Shown piece after piece: positions 1-13,805 of a stretch of 64,000 bases of DNA. Source of the stretch: Sciurus carolinensis (taxonomy: Eukaryota; Chordata; Mammalia; Rodentia; Sciuridae); assembly GCF_902686445.1 (NCBI RefSeq), contig NC_062222.1, positions 132,067,035-132,131,034 on the forward strand, in the 5' to 3' direction. The notes under the pieces are model-generated. The model was not told the origin of the DNA and did not search any database. It was given only the letters and a program-made list of their open reading frames with translations. Both the position numbers and the translations under genes were made by a program. Positions within the stretch are counted from its first letter, which is position 1. The number at the start of each line of letters is the position of its first letter.

Positions 1-1339
1 AGTTCTGTCAATGAAATGTCACCCGAAACTATCATGTGAAAATTCCAGGAAGACTTTTTAAGGAGGATAGGTTCAGGTGGTACATGATTTTTGCCCTTTG
101 CCTCACATTTCTGTGTGGGAGACTGATGCAATGTTTCAGGCAAAAAGCAAAAGCCATACATGCAGAATGATTAAGAAGACAGCCTGACAGATCTGTATCC
201 TTGGTGGAGTAGTAGAACCACTCAGTCAACTCACAACCACGGGATGCCAAATTAAAATACCTTTATTGGGATAGATCATTGTATATTTTTTCTGAAAAAA
301 TGCCACTCACCCTAAATCTCATTGATCTATCACTGTAAATAAGAAACAAAAGTCATGTGGCATAAGTGAAGAGAGAACATTTAGACTTTGATGAACTTGG
401 CATTTTTGCACAGAAAAGTATTGGAAGGAGGCAGTCTAAATCTAGAGGCAGAGTACTGAGAAATGTCTCTTCACCTTGACTAAAGAAGGAAGTAATAAAG
501 ATAAAGTTGGTGGACTATAATAAGGAAACTATTAGAGAACATATTTACTGAAATGGGGAAATCAGGCATTTTAAGTCTGCTTTCATTATGGAATTAATAA
601 CCTGCATGATAATGGGGTATTAATGACAAAAAATTAAAAGAATATACAAGAAATGAAGGACATCATCTCTAGCCTTTCTGATGTTCCAGGTCTCATGTCT
701 GCGGACTTCATATGGAAGATAAGAAGAACTGAAAGAACATGTTCATATTGGACCCACTCCTCATGATCAAGCAATTCAGCTTCTCATCATTTATTTATAC
801 TCATTATCATTTGCCAAAGGATGAATTTCATTGAGAAGTCTTGCAACTGAATAATATGGACTTCTCTATTGAGATGAGATGGTATCAAACTACTGCAGAA
901 CTGCTACGTGTCTTGTCCAGTCCTAACTTGCTATTTTTAGTTCACTTACCACTTCGGGACAAAGTGGTAAAAGTTGTTCTCCTTAGCAAGTGGCATAAAC
1001 CTTCAAGTTTGTGGAAAAAGTTAATCCTAACCTCTTTAAAATAAAACTGACAGTTTGAGTTATGGTAATCTCTGGAGGTCCCATGGGATACTTTCACAGC
1101 TGGTCAAGTACCCACATATTCTAAGGCTGAAAGTATAAAGAGGAGGGTACAAGTTCTGAGGCATGGGGATAACTGAGGGAACACTTTAGAAGAGGTAAGA
1201 AATGATGGGGTCTACCTCACACATGAGTGGGACAGATGGATGACACATCTTGAAGAAAGTTCAGGAGGCCAGTCTCCAAGATGGTCTCAAATATCTCCAC
1301 ATAATGCTATTTACTTCTTATGTGCTCCTCACCCAACTT
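1..1339. other. Anonymous non-coding sequence
   Basis: I see no recognisable repeat, RNA gene or coding exon here. Open frames are at most 72 codons and have no protein-like features. Base composition is AT-rich and CpG-poor, as expected for intron or intergenic DNA. Confidence 0.6.
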
Positions 1340-1974
1340 AGATCAGCATTAATCTGTGTGGCCAATAGCATGTGGTCAAGTGATAGTATGTCAGTATAAC
1401 TGGTTTACAAAAGATGTAACCTCACTCTCTGATCACTTGCTTTACTAGTTTGTTGGGATGACTGTCTCTGGTACTTCTTCCTCTTATGAGAGCACCAGGT
1501 TTATTGGATTAAGACCCCAATCTTATGTCCTCATATAACTTATCTTTAGTGACTCTATCTCCAAATATATTCATGGTGGGTTTTAGGGTTTCAACATATG
1601 AATTTTGTGGTGACACATTTCAATCTTGTCACCTTGCTTGGGGAAATTCAGCTTCCATGCTATGAGTACACTCAGGAAACCTACAAAGAGGTTCACTTTA
1701 TGAAAAACAGGCCAACAGCCTAACAAGGAACTAAGACCTGCCATCAACCATATAAGAGAGCTTGGATGTGGCTTCCCTGCCCTGGTCAAGCCTTCACCAG
1801 CCTGTAATTCACATTGATAGCTTGATAGTTACATCACAGATGCTGAACTAGCACTACCCAGCTAAGCCACTTGTGGGTTCCTGCCTCCTGAAACTCTATC
1901 TCATAAATATTTAATGCTTCAATCTTTAAAGTTTGAAGGGGCAATTTGCTATACGGTAACAGATAACTAATTCA
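1340..1974 (+). mobile_element. MLT1-type MaLR LTR, interrupted
   Basis: The left part (about 1340-1442) has the string ggtcaagtgatagtatgtca. The right part (1635-1974) has the MLT1-type phrase cccagctaagccac and ends in agataactaattca. The two parts join if the MLT2-like insert at 1443-1634 is removed. This is an old, diverged non-autonomous ERVL-MaLR LTR. The subfamily is not assigned. Confidence 0.65.
1443..1634 (+). mobile_element. MLT2-like ERVL LTR fragment nested in an MLT1-type LTR
   Basis: The start tactagtttgttgggatgac and the right part (tttcaacatatgaatttt, then gtgacacatttcaat) fit the two ends of MLT2 LTRs, with the centre deleted. It is flanked by tgctt at 1438-1442 and tgctt at 1635-1639, the 5-bp duplication size expected for ERVL insertion. 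It splits the MLT1-type LTR, so it is the younger of the two. Confidence 0.55.
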
Positions 1975-2489
1975 GATGAGCATGAGGGAAAAATAGAAAA
2001 TACAGAAGAAAATAATGTTGATCAACTAATGTCATTTGGCTCCAAGTTTGCTCTAAGTAAGAAGATGGTGGTTTCAGTGGAAGGGTTTGAGTTGATGGAT
2101 GAATTTGGAGTTAGCATAATGGGAAGAGAAGACAAAACTCCCTGAGGGTGTATCTAAGGTTATAGACCATACTTCTGAGCTGTCCAGCTACTTGGATGTA
2201 GAGGAAGGTTTTGCACAGCAAGAGTGGTAGAAAGCAGGTGTAGAAAGGGTTTGGGGATGCTACTGAGCAAGGGTAGTTCTCTAACCCACCATGGATAACT
2301 TGAGTTACTTTTACTAGAGATTTATTTACAGCTGGTCATTGGTTCATCTTGTGCCTGCTTGCTCCATCCCAACACATAGGTCTGACTCACCTGGACCCAT
2401 GCTCCTGTTCCACCTGAGGGCACCATCTTGCTTTGTTCTTCTGTTCCCCATCATCCTGGACTCATCACTGTTTACTGAATTCCCAGTCT
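1975..2489. other. Anonymous non-coding sequence
   Basis: I see nothing here beyond ordinary AT-rich non-coding DNA. There is no open frame of note. Confidence 0.55.
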
Positions 2490-2640
2490 AACAGCACTCC
2501 CAATGATCCTGTGAGGTCTGTAAGTCAAGGACTGTTTTCATGAGGGGAGGTCCAGGAAGACTAAGTGATTAATCTAGAGTCCCACAGCTAGTCAGTAGCA
2601 GAGCCAGGTCTATGACTTGAAACTTCTGGCTCCTTGGTTG
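2490..2640 (+). repeat. MIR SINE fragment
   Basis: The central and 3' parts of a MIR are visible: a diverged 'aatgatcctgtgaggt' segment, then cccacagctagtcagtagca and gagccaggtctatgac. MIR is an ancient tRNA-derived mammalian SINE. It is heavily mutated and not mobile. Confidence 0.7.
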
Positions 2641-3249
2641 AGGCCAGATATTTTTTCCTCATTCTGACTATGGAAGACCAGACTTAACAGGTACATTGGG
2701 AGCAGGCCACTGAAAGATGAGCAAATTGAGCTTCATTTAGGATTTGTGCATCCTTATATCTTAAAATATTTTTTTAACATTTTGGGTTTGGCATAGCAAA
2801 TTATGCCAACATTCTTTTCCTTTCATTTTCAAACCCACATGTATTTTCAGGGAAATTAAGCTCATATGTTTCTGATTCATTTACGGTATAATTCATCAAA
2901 ATATTGTTTTATAACAGTTTTTGGCAGTTCATGAAACCTTTTAAAATATAGACTTTTCCCGTCTTGCTACCATGGAAGTCATGTTTAACCAAGAGCACAG
3001 CACAAACCAAAGACTTTTCCAAATATCTTTCACACAAACGCTAAAGATTTAATTGAGTAGTTTGTTGAGAATGCAAGTCAACAAATGTCCTTTGGACGTG
3101 CATTGTGTAGGGATCAGAGGTGTTAGGATCTAGAGTAATGAAGATAAATGAGAGGTGCTCATAGGTTTCAAATATTTGCAGTGATAGAGTGAGGGAATGA
3201 GGGCAGCCAACCCATTTGTTAGCATTTGAAATGCTCTTGCTACTGGGCT
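2641..3249. other. Anonymous non-coding sequence
   Basis: No recognised repeat or gene. A minus-strand open frame at 3041-3286 (81 codons) has no protein-like character. Confidence 0.5.
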
Positions 3250-3475
3250 GACCCTTTGTAAACAGTGTTTCATACGCTCCCTGCAACCACTGGAGGTGTC
3301 ACTTTCCTTATTTTACATGTAAGGAAACCTGAGCTTACACTTGGTTCTCAGGGGATGCAAGACACACCTGGATCAGAGAGCTGTCTTCCAAGTTTTCATG
3401 TAGATTAGGAAAGGAAGATCCAGAGAGGCTAACCTATGTGCCCAGCTTGTCAGAGGAAGAGGTGGAACTTCAGTG
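3250..3475 (+). repeat. MIR SINE fragment, internally expanded
   Basis: The MIR core appears as 'ttattttacatgtaaggaaacc' in shortened form, and after about 90 unrelated bases the MIR 3' part resumes (cagagaggctaacctatgtg, cccagcttgtcagagg). The gap suggests a small insertion or a replaced segment within the MIR. Confidence 0.55.
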
Positions 3476-4106
3476 AGTTTCATTTTTGTTAATGATATAT
3501 AATTTATTTCTGTTTAAATTTTACTTCTAATTGAAAACCTATTTCCTTGTGGTACTTTGCCTACATTTTGGGCATTTTGGGGCAGATATTGGGCAACATG
3601 GACTCCTGCTTGTGCTTTGTGGATGGCTTGCTTGAGATGTCAGCTCCATAAACATGAGTGAGTGCATCTTTCAGAGAATCCGGACCCTCAGAAAAACCAT
3701 CTTGTCCATGCTTTACAATTAGCTTTTGTTTTACAATATTATTAGTTATATTGGTAATATAGCAAGAGGAGTTGCCATATTTTGAGTCTATTTATGATAA
3801 ATGCTTTCTAAAATTACCTGATTTTATTCTCATAAAATTCCCATGAATATGCAATGTCAGTGTTCTCATCTGATAAAGTACTGAAGTAACAACCACTAAG
3901 AGACACCAGTCTCTCAAATTTGATGCCAGGGAGGTTGAAAGACCGACTAACATAAAGGACAATCAGAAAGCATATGACTAGTTATGATACAGAGTTACCT
4001 GTTTTCAGAATGTTGAGACAACTGGGTTAAAACACATCTACCTAAGACAGCTGATGTTCTCAATGACCAATCTGAGAACTGGGGATATTAAATAAGGAAA
4101 ATAAAA

Positions 4107-4109
<3 letters not shown>
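3476..4109. other. Anonymous AT-rich sequence
   Basis: No gene or clear repeat. A short string near 3860-3900 (tctcatctgataaagtactg) is weakly MIR-like but too short to call. Confidence 0.5.
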
Positions 4110-4149
<40 letters not shown>

Positions 4150-4260
4150 ATTATATATATATAATTATAATTATATATAATTATATATATAATATATATG
4201 TATTATAAAAATGTTTGTGTATGTATATGTGTGTGTATAAATATATATATATATACATGT
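4110..4260. repeat. AT-rich simple-repeat block with (TA)n and TATAATTA units
   Basis: A run of about 15 AT dinucleotides at 4110-4140 is followed by repeated aattataattatatatat units, then TG/TA alternation to about 4260. The block is nearly self-complementary and could form cruciforms. It is probably length-variable. Confidence 0.9.
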
Positions 4261-4663
4261 ATAAGCATGTGTGAATCCACACACACACAATGAAACAATT
4301 CAGTGAATACCCATTAGTCCAAGTTAAGTGCATTAGCCAAGCCTTTGCATTCACCTGGCCTGGCCCTGACTCAGCACCATGCTGAGTAGCCCAAGTAATT
4401 ACTGTATTTATTCCTCTTTTTCTCTCTCTTTTAAAAGATAATGTCATTTTATATACATATGCATATGTATGTATACATATTAAATATGTATATGAGGTAT
4501 GTTGTTTAACTTATTTTTGAGCCTTAGATATTCCTCTTTCTTTTGTTTACTCAGTATTACATTTCCAAGATTAAATTTTGTCTCATGGAGGAGGTGTATT
4601 TTAACAATTTTCACTGTCATATAAGAGTGCATTTAAAGAGCACACACATGTATATTTATATAG
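4261..4663. other. Anonymous sequence with a purine-pyrimidine alternating patch
   Basis: The patch at about 4450-4500 alternates purines and pyrimidines (atacatatgcatatgtatgt). The rest shows no gene or recognised repeat. The 88-codon minus-strand frame at 4181-4447 reads into the simple repeat and is not a gene. Confidence 0.5.
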
Positions 4664-4975
4664 AGTCAGTCCTCCCATCCATAGTTTTGTCATCTGCTAT
4701 ATCAACCTGTCCAAAAATATTAAATGGAAAATTCCAGAAATAAACAATTCATAAATTTTAAATAACTATTATTATAGTATGTTGTTATAATTGTTCCATT
4801 TTATCATTTTTACTCTCTTACTGTGCCTACTTTACAAATTAAATTATAATTAAAGTATTATAGATATGTAGATATAGGAAAACCATAGCATATATAGGAT
4901 TTGGTGTTATTAACACCTTCTGACATCCACCAAAGGTCTTGGAACTTATCCATCATCAATAAGGGAAGAGTTTTG
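4664..4975 (+). mobile_element. Tigger-type DNA transposon (TcMar-Tigger miniature copy)
   Basis: Several Tigger landmarks occur in order: ccaaaaatattaaatggaaa, ttccagaaataaacaattca, gttataattgttccatttta, ctcttactgtgcctacttta, and a right end with ggtcttggaacttatccatc. The transposase-coding interior is absent, so it is an internally deleted, non-autonomous copy about 310 bp long. The terminal repeats have decayed and the subfamily is not assigned. Confidence 0.75.
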
Positions 4976-5284
4976 TATCATAATTTTTCACCTATACTAT
5001 TGCTAATAGTAATTTAAGTATCACCTTTTATTGATTATTACTTTCTAAAAATCTATCTATTTTTGTACAAGCCTTTGTTGCTCAAGGGCAAGAGTCTCTT
5101 TAAATAAAATGATCTAGCAGTGCTGGATATGCAAGTGTTCACAAATGTAAAATAATGCTACACTGTGCTCAACTGTAACTTGGCATTCAATGGCATTTCA
5201 GTGGATAAGTATCTGGAGGCTGCTCTAATGAGCCAGCCCTGCTCCTGAAGCACGTGGCTTGTCAAATAAAAGATTCTTCCACTT
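4976..5284. other. Anonymous sequence
   Basis: I see no repeat or gene. It lies between the Tigger copy and the retroposon at 5298. Confidence 0.5.
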
Positions 5285-5297
5285 AAAAATGATGTGG
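5285..5297 (+). repeat. Target-site duplication, left copy
   Basis: The 13-bp aaaaatgatgtgg here is repeated exactly at 5499-5511. The two copies bracket the retroposon between them and mark it as an L1-machinery insertion. Confidence 0.8.
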
Positions 5298-5498
5298 AAT
5301 GTCTGTCTCCTTCCAGGATTGTTTATACGCCCCCCTCATTTCCTACTGCATAATCTAAAGTTCCACCCTATGTACATGTATGATTACACGAATGGTGTGA
5401 ATCTACATCATGTACAACCGAAGAAACGAAATGATGTACCCCATTTGTGTACAATGAATCAAAATGAGTTTGTAAAAAATAAATAAGTAATTAAAGAA
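5298..5498 (+). mobile_element. 5'-truncated retroposon, probably an L1 3' end
   Basis: A 201-bp insert ends in an A-rich tail (aaataagtaattaaagaaaa) and is flanked by exact 13-bp duplications. Its body includes gtacatgtatgattacacga and ccccatttgtgtacaatgaa, which I associate with L1 3' ends common in squirrels; that assignment is from memory. The 75-codon frame at 5259-5486 is incidental. Confidence 0.65.
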
Positions 5499-5511
5499 AA
5501 AAATGATGTGG
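5499..5511 (+). repeat. Target-site duplication, right copy
   Basis: Exact second copy of aaaaatgatgtgg immediately after the A-rich tail of the retroposon. Confidence 0.8.
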
Positions 5512-6284
5512 GGAAAAAAGTACTCAGAATGAGTTTTCAGGCAAACTGGTAGCATGAATATTCTGAAAGGATCCAGGGATGAGATGAATTTGCTGATTTT
5601 AGATGAGTAATCCCACGGCATGATGGGCAACAACAAGAGGAAGCAAAATATGTTCCCAGCAGGTGGATCTACTTCAGAGGTTTCTCCTGAAGGGGGACCA
5701 TCTATCTAGACTTAGGGAGCCAAGGAGGGAAGTTAAGGCATTAGAGTCTAGCAAGAATAGGCAGCCATGACTACTCCTCAGTCTGAAGGGGCAAATCAGG
5801 AAATTGCTAAAAAAGCTGCTGAGATCCTGGCTGTGGAGGAAGATATGCCCGTGGGAACAGAAGGAGCAGAGCCACAGCAGCAAGTCAGGGAGGGGCAGCA
5901 GGATTAAATACTCCCTCTGCTTCCTCCACCTGCCCTCTCCTTCAATATTCACTAGACTGCTGTCTATTTCACAAAGCTTATTCTGTTTAAAGAATAACAG
6001 GAAACAGATCTGGAGTTGGATTGCTTTCATTAGCATCTCATCATTAATCAATAAATAGATTTAACGATACAACAGATTGCTCAAGTATCCATACCAAGAA
6101 AAACACTGTGCAGGAAGGAGAAGATCCACATTCATCTCTAAGCGGCTCATGATCTGCATGCGCGGCTACAAAATGACTCTTTGTATAAAGGGTATTATTA
6201 TTTGGGCAAGAAGAGAAATATCACAGGGGTTAGGATGGTGGTGTCATCAGGGTGAGAGAATAACATTTAGCCTCATTCACTGAT
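5512..6284. other. Anonymous sequence
   Basis: No recognised repeat. A 46-codon frame at 5767-5907 (plus) and a 125-codon frame at 5674-6051 (minus) overlap each other, and neither resembles a known protein. The frame at 5767 is preceded directly by a stop at 5758-5760. Confidence 0.45.
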
Positions 6285-6345
6285 ATGGAGTTTCCTCATC
6301 TGTAAAATGAGAAAAATAATATTTATGATTATTAGGATTATAGTT
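6285..6345 (-). repeat. MIR SINE fragment
   Basis: The phrase tttcctcatctgtaaaatga followed by an A/T-rich stretch is the reverse complement of the MIR core. It is short but characteristic. Confidence 0.5.
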
Positions 6346-9944
<3,599 letters not shown>

Positions 9945-9949
9945 GGTAT
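9945..9949 (+). repeat. 5-bp target-site duplication, left
   Basis: ggtat here matches ggtat at 10394-10398, directly outside the two ends of the LTR between them. Confidence 0.75.
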
Positions 9950-10393
9950 TGTTATGGTTTGGATGTGAGGTGTCCCCCAAAGGATTGTGTGTGAGACAAT
10001 GTAAGAAGGTTCAGAGGAGAAATGATTGGGTTATGAAGGACTTAACTCAATCAGTGAATTATTAACCTGGTAGGATTAATTGAGTGATAACTGAAGGCAG
10101 ATGAAATGTGGCTGAAGGAGGTGCACATTGGGGGCATGGCTTTGGGGTACATATTTGTATTTGACAAGTGGAGATCTCTCTCTTTCTCTGCTTTCTGATC
10201 ACCATGTGAACTGCTTTCCCCTGCCACACTCTTCTGCCATGATGTTCTGCCTCACTTCTAGGCCTGAGGAATGGAGCTGGCCTCTTATGAACTAAGACCT
10301 CTGAAACCATGAGCCCTCAAATAAATTTTTCTTTCCCTAAAATTGTTCTGGTCAGATCATTTATTCACAGCAGTGAAATAGTTAACTAATACA
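9950..10393 (+). mobile_element. Solo LTR, ORR1-like MaLR (ERVL-MaLR)
   Basis: This is a complete 444-bp LTR. It starts tgttatggtttggatgtgag and ends gttaactaataca, inside a TG...CA frame, with 5-bp duplications on both sides. Internal landmarks are ccaccatgtgaactgctttc-type and ttctgccatgatgttctgcc motifs, and a polyadenylation signal (aaataaattt) near 10320. It arose by recombination between the two LTRs of an inserted element, or inserted as such. It is non-coding. Copies of the same type occur at 22328 and, more diverged, at 46315. Confidence 0.88.
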
Positions 10394-10398
10394 GGTAT
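10394..10398 (+). repeat. 5-bp target-site duplication, right
   Basis: Second ggtat copy, matching 9945-9949. Confidence 0.75.
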
Positions 10399-10731
10399 GG
10401 AAATTATATATTTCTGGTAGCTATTTTGAATGTGGTCTACTTATGCATACGTAACTAAAGAGTTTCAGAAATAGTTGAATACAGTGAAATCTTGATGTTC
10501 CTGTGAAATAAGTGCTTAATTTTCCATAGATCTCCAAGTTTGTGGTTGCCACCATAGCTCATAATGTCAACTATGACATTTAGCAAAAATGAACAAATAA
10601 AATCATAATTAATTACATAGAAAAATATCTATGTAAATATGTGATGTGTCTGTGTATGTAGGAAGAAACCACTTTGAAGAACAATAAACTTCAAGTAAAT
10701 CGGGGACATCAATCATCTCTTTTTAGTTTCC
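10399..10731. other. Anonymous spacer between two MaLR elements
   Basis: AT-rich unique-looking sequence with no gene or repeat that I recognise. Confidence 0.5.
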
Positions 10732-11087
10732 TGTGCTGTAGACTGAATGCTGGTGTCTCCTCCAAATTCATATATTGAAGCCATCATCCCCAATATATTT
10801 GGAGGTAAGACATTTGGGAGGTAATTAGGACATGGGGTGAAGTTCTTATGAATGGGATCAGTGCAATTATAAGAAGAGACACAAGATGGATGGTCTTTCT
10901 CATCTATGTGAAAGTAGGGCAAGAAGCCAACTGTCTGCAAACCAGTAAGAGTGCTCATCAGATGCACATCTGCTGATACCTCAGCCTTGGACTTCTCAGC
11001 CTCCAGAACTGTGAGGAATTAATTAATGCCTATTGTTTAAGTCACAGTTTACAGTGTTTGCAACAGTAACCTGGAAAGTTTAGGACA
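10732..11087 (+). mobile_element. 5' LTR of an MLT1-type MaLR element
   Basis: It begins tgtgctgtagactgaatgct and shows ttgggaggtaattaggacat, then cttctcagcctccagaactg followed by gtgaggaattaatt, and ends near tttaggaca. These are MLT1 LTR landmarks in the right order. The typical MaLR internal sequence begins directly afterwards. Confidence 0.82.
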
Positions 11088-12434
11088 GAACTGAGGGTGG
11101 TGGGGCTACTAACAAATCCTTAAAAATGTGAACGTCCCTTAGGAACTGGGTCACAGTTGGAGGCTAGAGGGTTTTTGCAAGGCATACTAGGCTAATATTG
11201 CTGTCAAGGAACTTTTAAAGGAAATTTGGGTGATGACTGAAGGAAGAGAGGAGAGCTGCCGAGAAAGTCCTGTCATCTCAGAAAATACATAAATGATCAT
11301 GTAAAGCATGTTGGTGGATATATGAATGATATAGGCCATTCTGATGAGGGCTCAGAAATGAGGCTCATCCTATTAAGCATAGAAGAAAGGTGATCCTGTT
11401 TTATCTGAAAAAGAACTTGGCTGATTTGTGCTCATGTTCTAGTGTTTGAGGATGGTAGAACTTGCAAGTAATGAAACTGGATCTCTGACTGTGGATGTTC
11501 CTGAGGGAAGAGCTGAGGCACTGTCTGCTTTCTTCTGATGGCTTATAGGAAATGTGAGGAGACATGAATGAGTTAAGGGTGGAACTGTGAAATGGAAAGG
11601 TTTAAACAGATAGGGAGAATCAAGTGAACACCAAGGAGGTGGTGGGCAGCCACTTGATAAGGAGATTAGTGTGACTCTGGACCCGGGACCTAGTCAGCCA
11701 TACCAGGGGGATACTGACGGGGACTAGATAGGACAAAATGGAGGAAGACTGTCAGACTGCTTACATTTTATAAGGAGAACAGAGCTCTCTGCCCGTGAGT
11801 GTGCACTCTTCATCAAGGCACGGGAAGAACGACTGCCAAAGATCTTTCAGAGACCCTCAGAGCAACTTCCTTGATTTCAAAATGGGGAAAATGGGGCACT
11901 ATTGCTTTCGTTTCAACAGACAGATGGCACCCACCTCGGTCATGGGGGTACAGCTCCAGAAAGCCATCGAGATGGGAACTGCAAACCCCTACCTGACAGA
12001 GATGCTGGGCCAGGCTCTCTGTCCCAGTGGCTCCCAGAGGCAGATAACTGACCCAGGGGCACTACTCTTGAGCCTTGAGCTAACAGAGTTTGCCTTGTTA
12101 GGTTTTTTACTTGAGGACGATCACTGCTTCCTTCTTTCCTATTTACCACTTTGGAAATGGAAGTGTCCCTTCTACACCTGTATCACCACTGTATTCTGGA
12201 AGCACGTAGCTTGTTTGGCGTTACAGGTTTACAAATGGAGAGGAATTTTTGTCTCAGGGTGAATCGTATCTTGAGTCCCACCCATATCTGAGTAAGATGA
12301 TATTTAGATGAGATTTTTGAACTTTAGATTTTAGACTTCATACTCAAATGAGTTAAGACTTTGGGAACTGTTGGAATGGGATGACTATATTTTGCATGTG
12401 AAAAGGACATGAATTTGGGGAACCTTGGGAAAAA
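11088..12434 (+). mobile_element. MaLR internal region (non-coding ERVL-MaLR interior)
   Basis: The 5' part has the MaLR interior opening (tggggctactaacaaatcct, then aaatgtgaacgtccc and aggaactgggtcac). The 3' part has acaggtttacaaatggagag, atgagttaagactttgggaa, ctgttggaatgggatgacta and gcatgtgaaaaggacatgaa. These segments occur in order between two MLT1-type LTRs. MaLR interiors carry no intact retroviral genes, so the 155-codon frame at 11795-12262 is chance. Confidence 0.85.
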
Positions 12435-12713
12435 TGCAATAGATTGAATGCATCCCTCTGGAATTTGTATGATGAAACACTAATTACTGGTGTGATGGTA
12501 TTGGGAATTGAAGCCTGAGGGAGATAACAAGGTAATGAAGGGAAATTAGTGCCCTTGTAAAACAAATAATGCAAAAGAGATGGCTCTCTTAGCCTTGTGT
12601 GGAAATGGCAAGAAGACAAATATCTGTACTCCAGAAAGAGGGTCCTCACGAGACACTGAATCTGCAGGAACCTTGACTTTGGACTTCCCAATCTCCAGAA
12701 CTGTGAGAAATAA
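12435..12713 (+). mobile_element. 3' LTR of the MLT1-type MaLR element, 3' end missing
   Basis: It starts tgcaatagattgaatgcatc right after the MaLR interior. Landmarks are gagacactgaatctgcagga, ttggacttcccaatctccag and aactgtgagaaataaatt. The last 70-100 bp expected after the polyadenylation signal are not recognisable. Together with 10732-12434 it forms a nearly complete element of about 2 kb. Confidence 0.8.
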
Positions 12714-13744
12714 ATTAAACCAAGGTTAAAAAGGGGATATTCAAGAGAATCTTAAGAAACCGTGTAAGACCATTGGCTTGTGAGTGTTTGGAGTCCAGGA
12801 GCTGTATCCACTCTGTATAACTACTCTGAGCAGAGTAAACAGATGGTTGTACATAGTACATATATATTTGTTGAAGGAATGTTAATGAACTAATTGGCTA
12901 TGCCAGTCTACAAGCAATGGGCAGGGATGTGGAATAAAATGCTTAGTAAGATTTCTAAATGCTTCTTAGCAGAAGTGGGGAAGAGGTAAGAAGATAGAAA
13001 GACTAGGCTATTGAACACCTGTGTATACTATGATTCCTTTTTCCAGGCAGGCAGTAGAGCCTGATATGTACCATAGACACAACCATTAGACATCTGATAC
13101 TACCATAAGGGAATTAAATGTGGCACTAGAAGCACCATTTCTGACTTCTGAATGCTCTTAGAACATTAAAGGGACACCAGAAAATAGCAAGTTTGTGAGG
13201 AATGCAATCGGCACTGGGAATTAAAGACTACCTGTTGAGGCAGAGATGATCACCCCTCCATCTTTCTCACCTTTCGCTGTGAGAGCTGTTCTTCGTCACT
13301 CTGCTTGGTGACCTTCTCTTGAAGATCCTGCGTACATGTCCTTAGGTGACGTTTATCCCAACTCTCCATTTAGAACCAGTCTCTTTCTCTTTGGGAGATT
13401 ATTCAGATATTTATTTTTAGCGAAACCTCTTGGAGGAAGTTTCTGATATGGCACTAATTGCGGTTTTTCTTGTGTGAACTGTGGCAAAGTCACATGGTAC
13501 ATAAAGAAGCCATCCAATCAACCCCAGTGAATTTACGAGTAAGTGAATCATAACACCATCATCTCAGACATCCAGACATTTACAATCATCTCTGACATTC
13601 ATTCCTTAAGTGAATGACTCATAAATATTCGATGAATTAGGTTCAGTTGGCACAAAGCTTGTGTCTATAGTCAAAACAGTCCTTGGTGATTTGTTGTCAC
13701 CTGATGTGCTTGCTGAATCTCAAGAGTATACCATCTGATATTTG
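12714..13744. other. Anonymous non-coding sequence
   Basis: No repeat recognised. The part at 13240-13560 is unique-looking and has compact strings such as ttagcgaaacctcttggagg. It is a weak candidate for conserved non-coding DNA. Confidence 0.45.
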
Positions 13745-13805
13745 TTTAAACTGAGATTTACTGAGTGCCTACTATGTGCTAGAGATAAGTCATGAAGGTA
13801 ACACA
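13745..13805 (+). repeat. MIR/L2-type fragment
   Basis: The phrase tttactgagtgcctactatg followed by tgctagag is the usual 5' core of MIR-like or L2-end repeats. Only about 60 bp can be recognised. Confidence 0.45.

Noticed and set aside
5767..5907. 46-codon frame with protein-like composition, possible microprotein
   Set aside because: No recognised family, a stop lies directly upstream and a longer antisense frame covers it. Chance is the simpler explanation.
11795..12262. 155-codon plus-strand open frame
   Set aside because: Lies in the interior of a MaLR element, a family without coding capacity.
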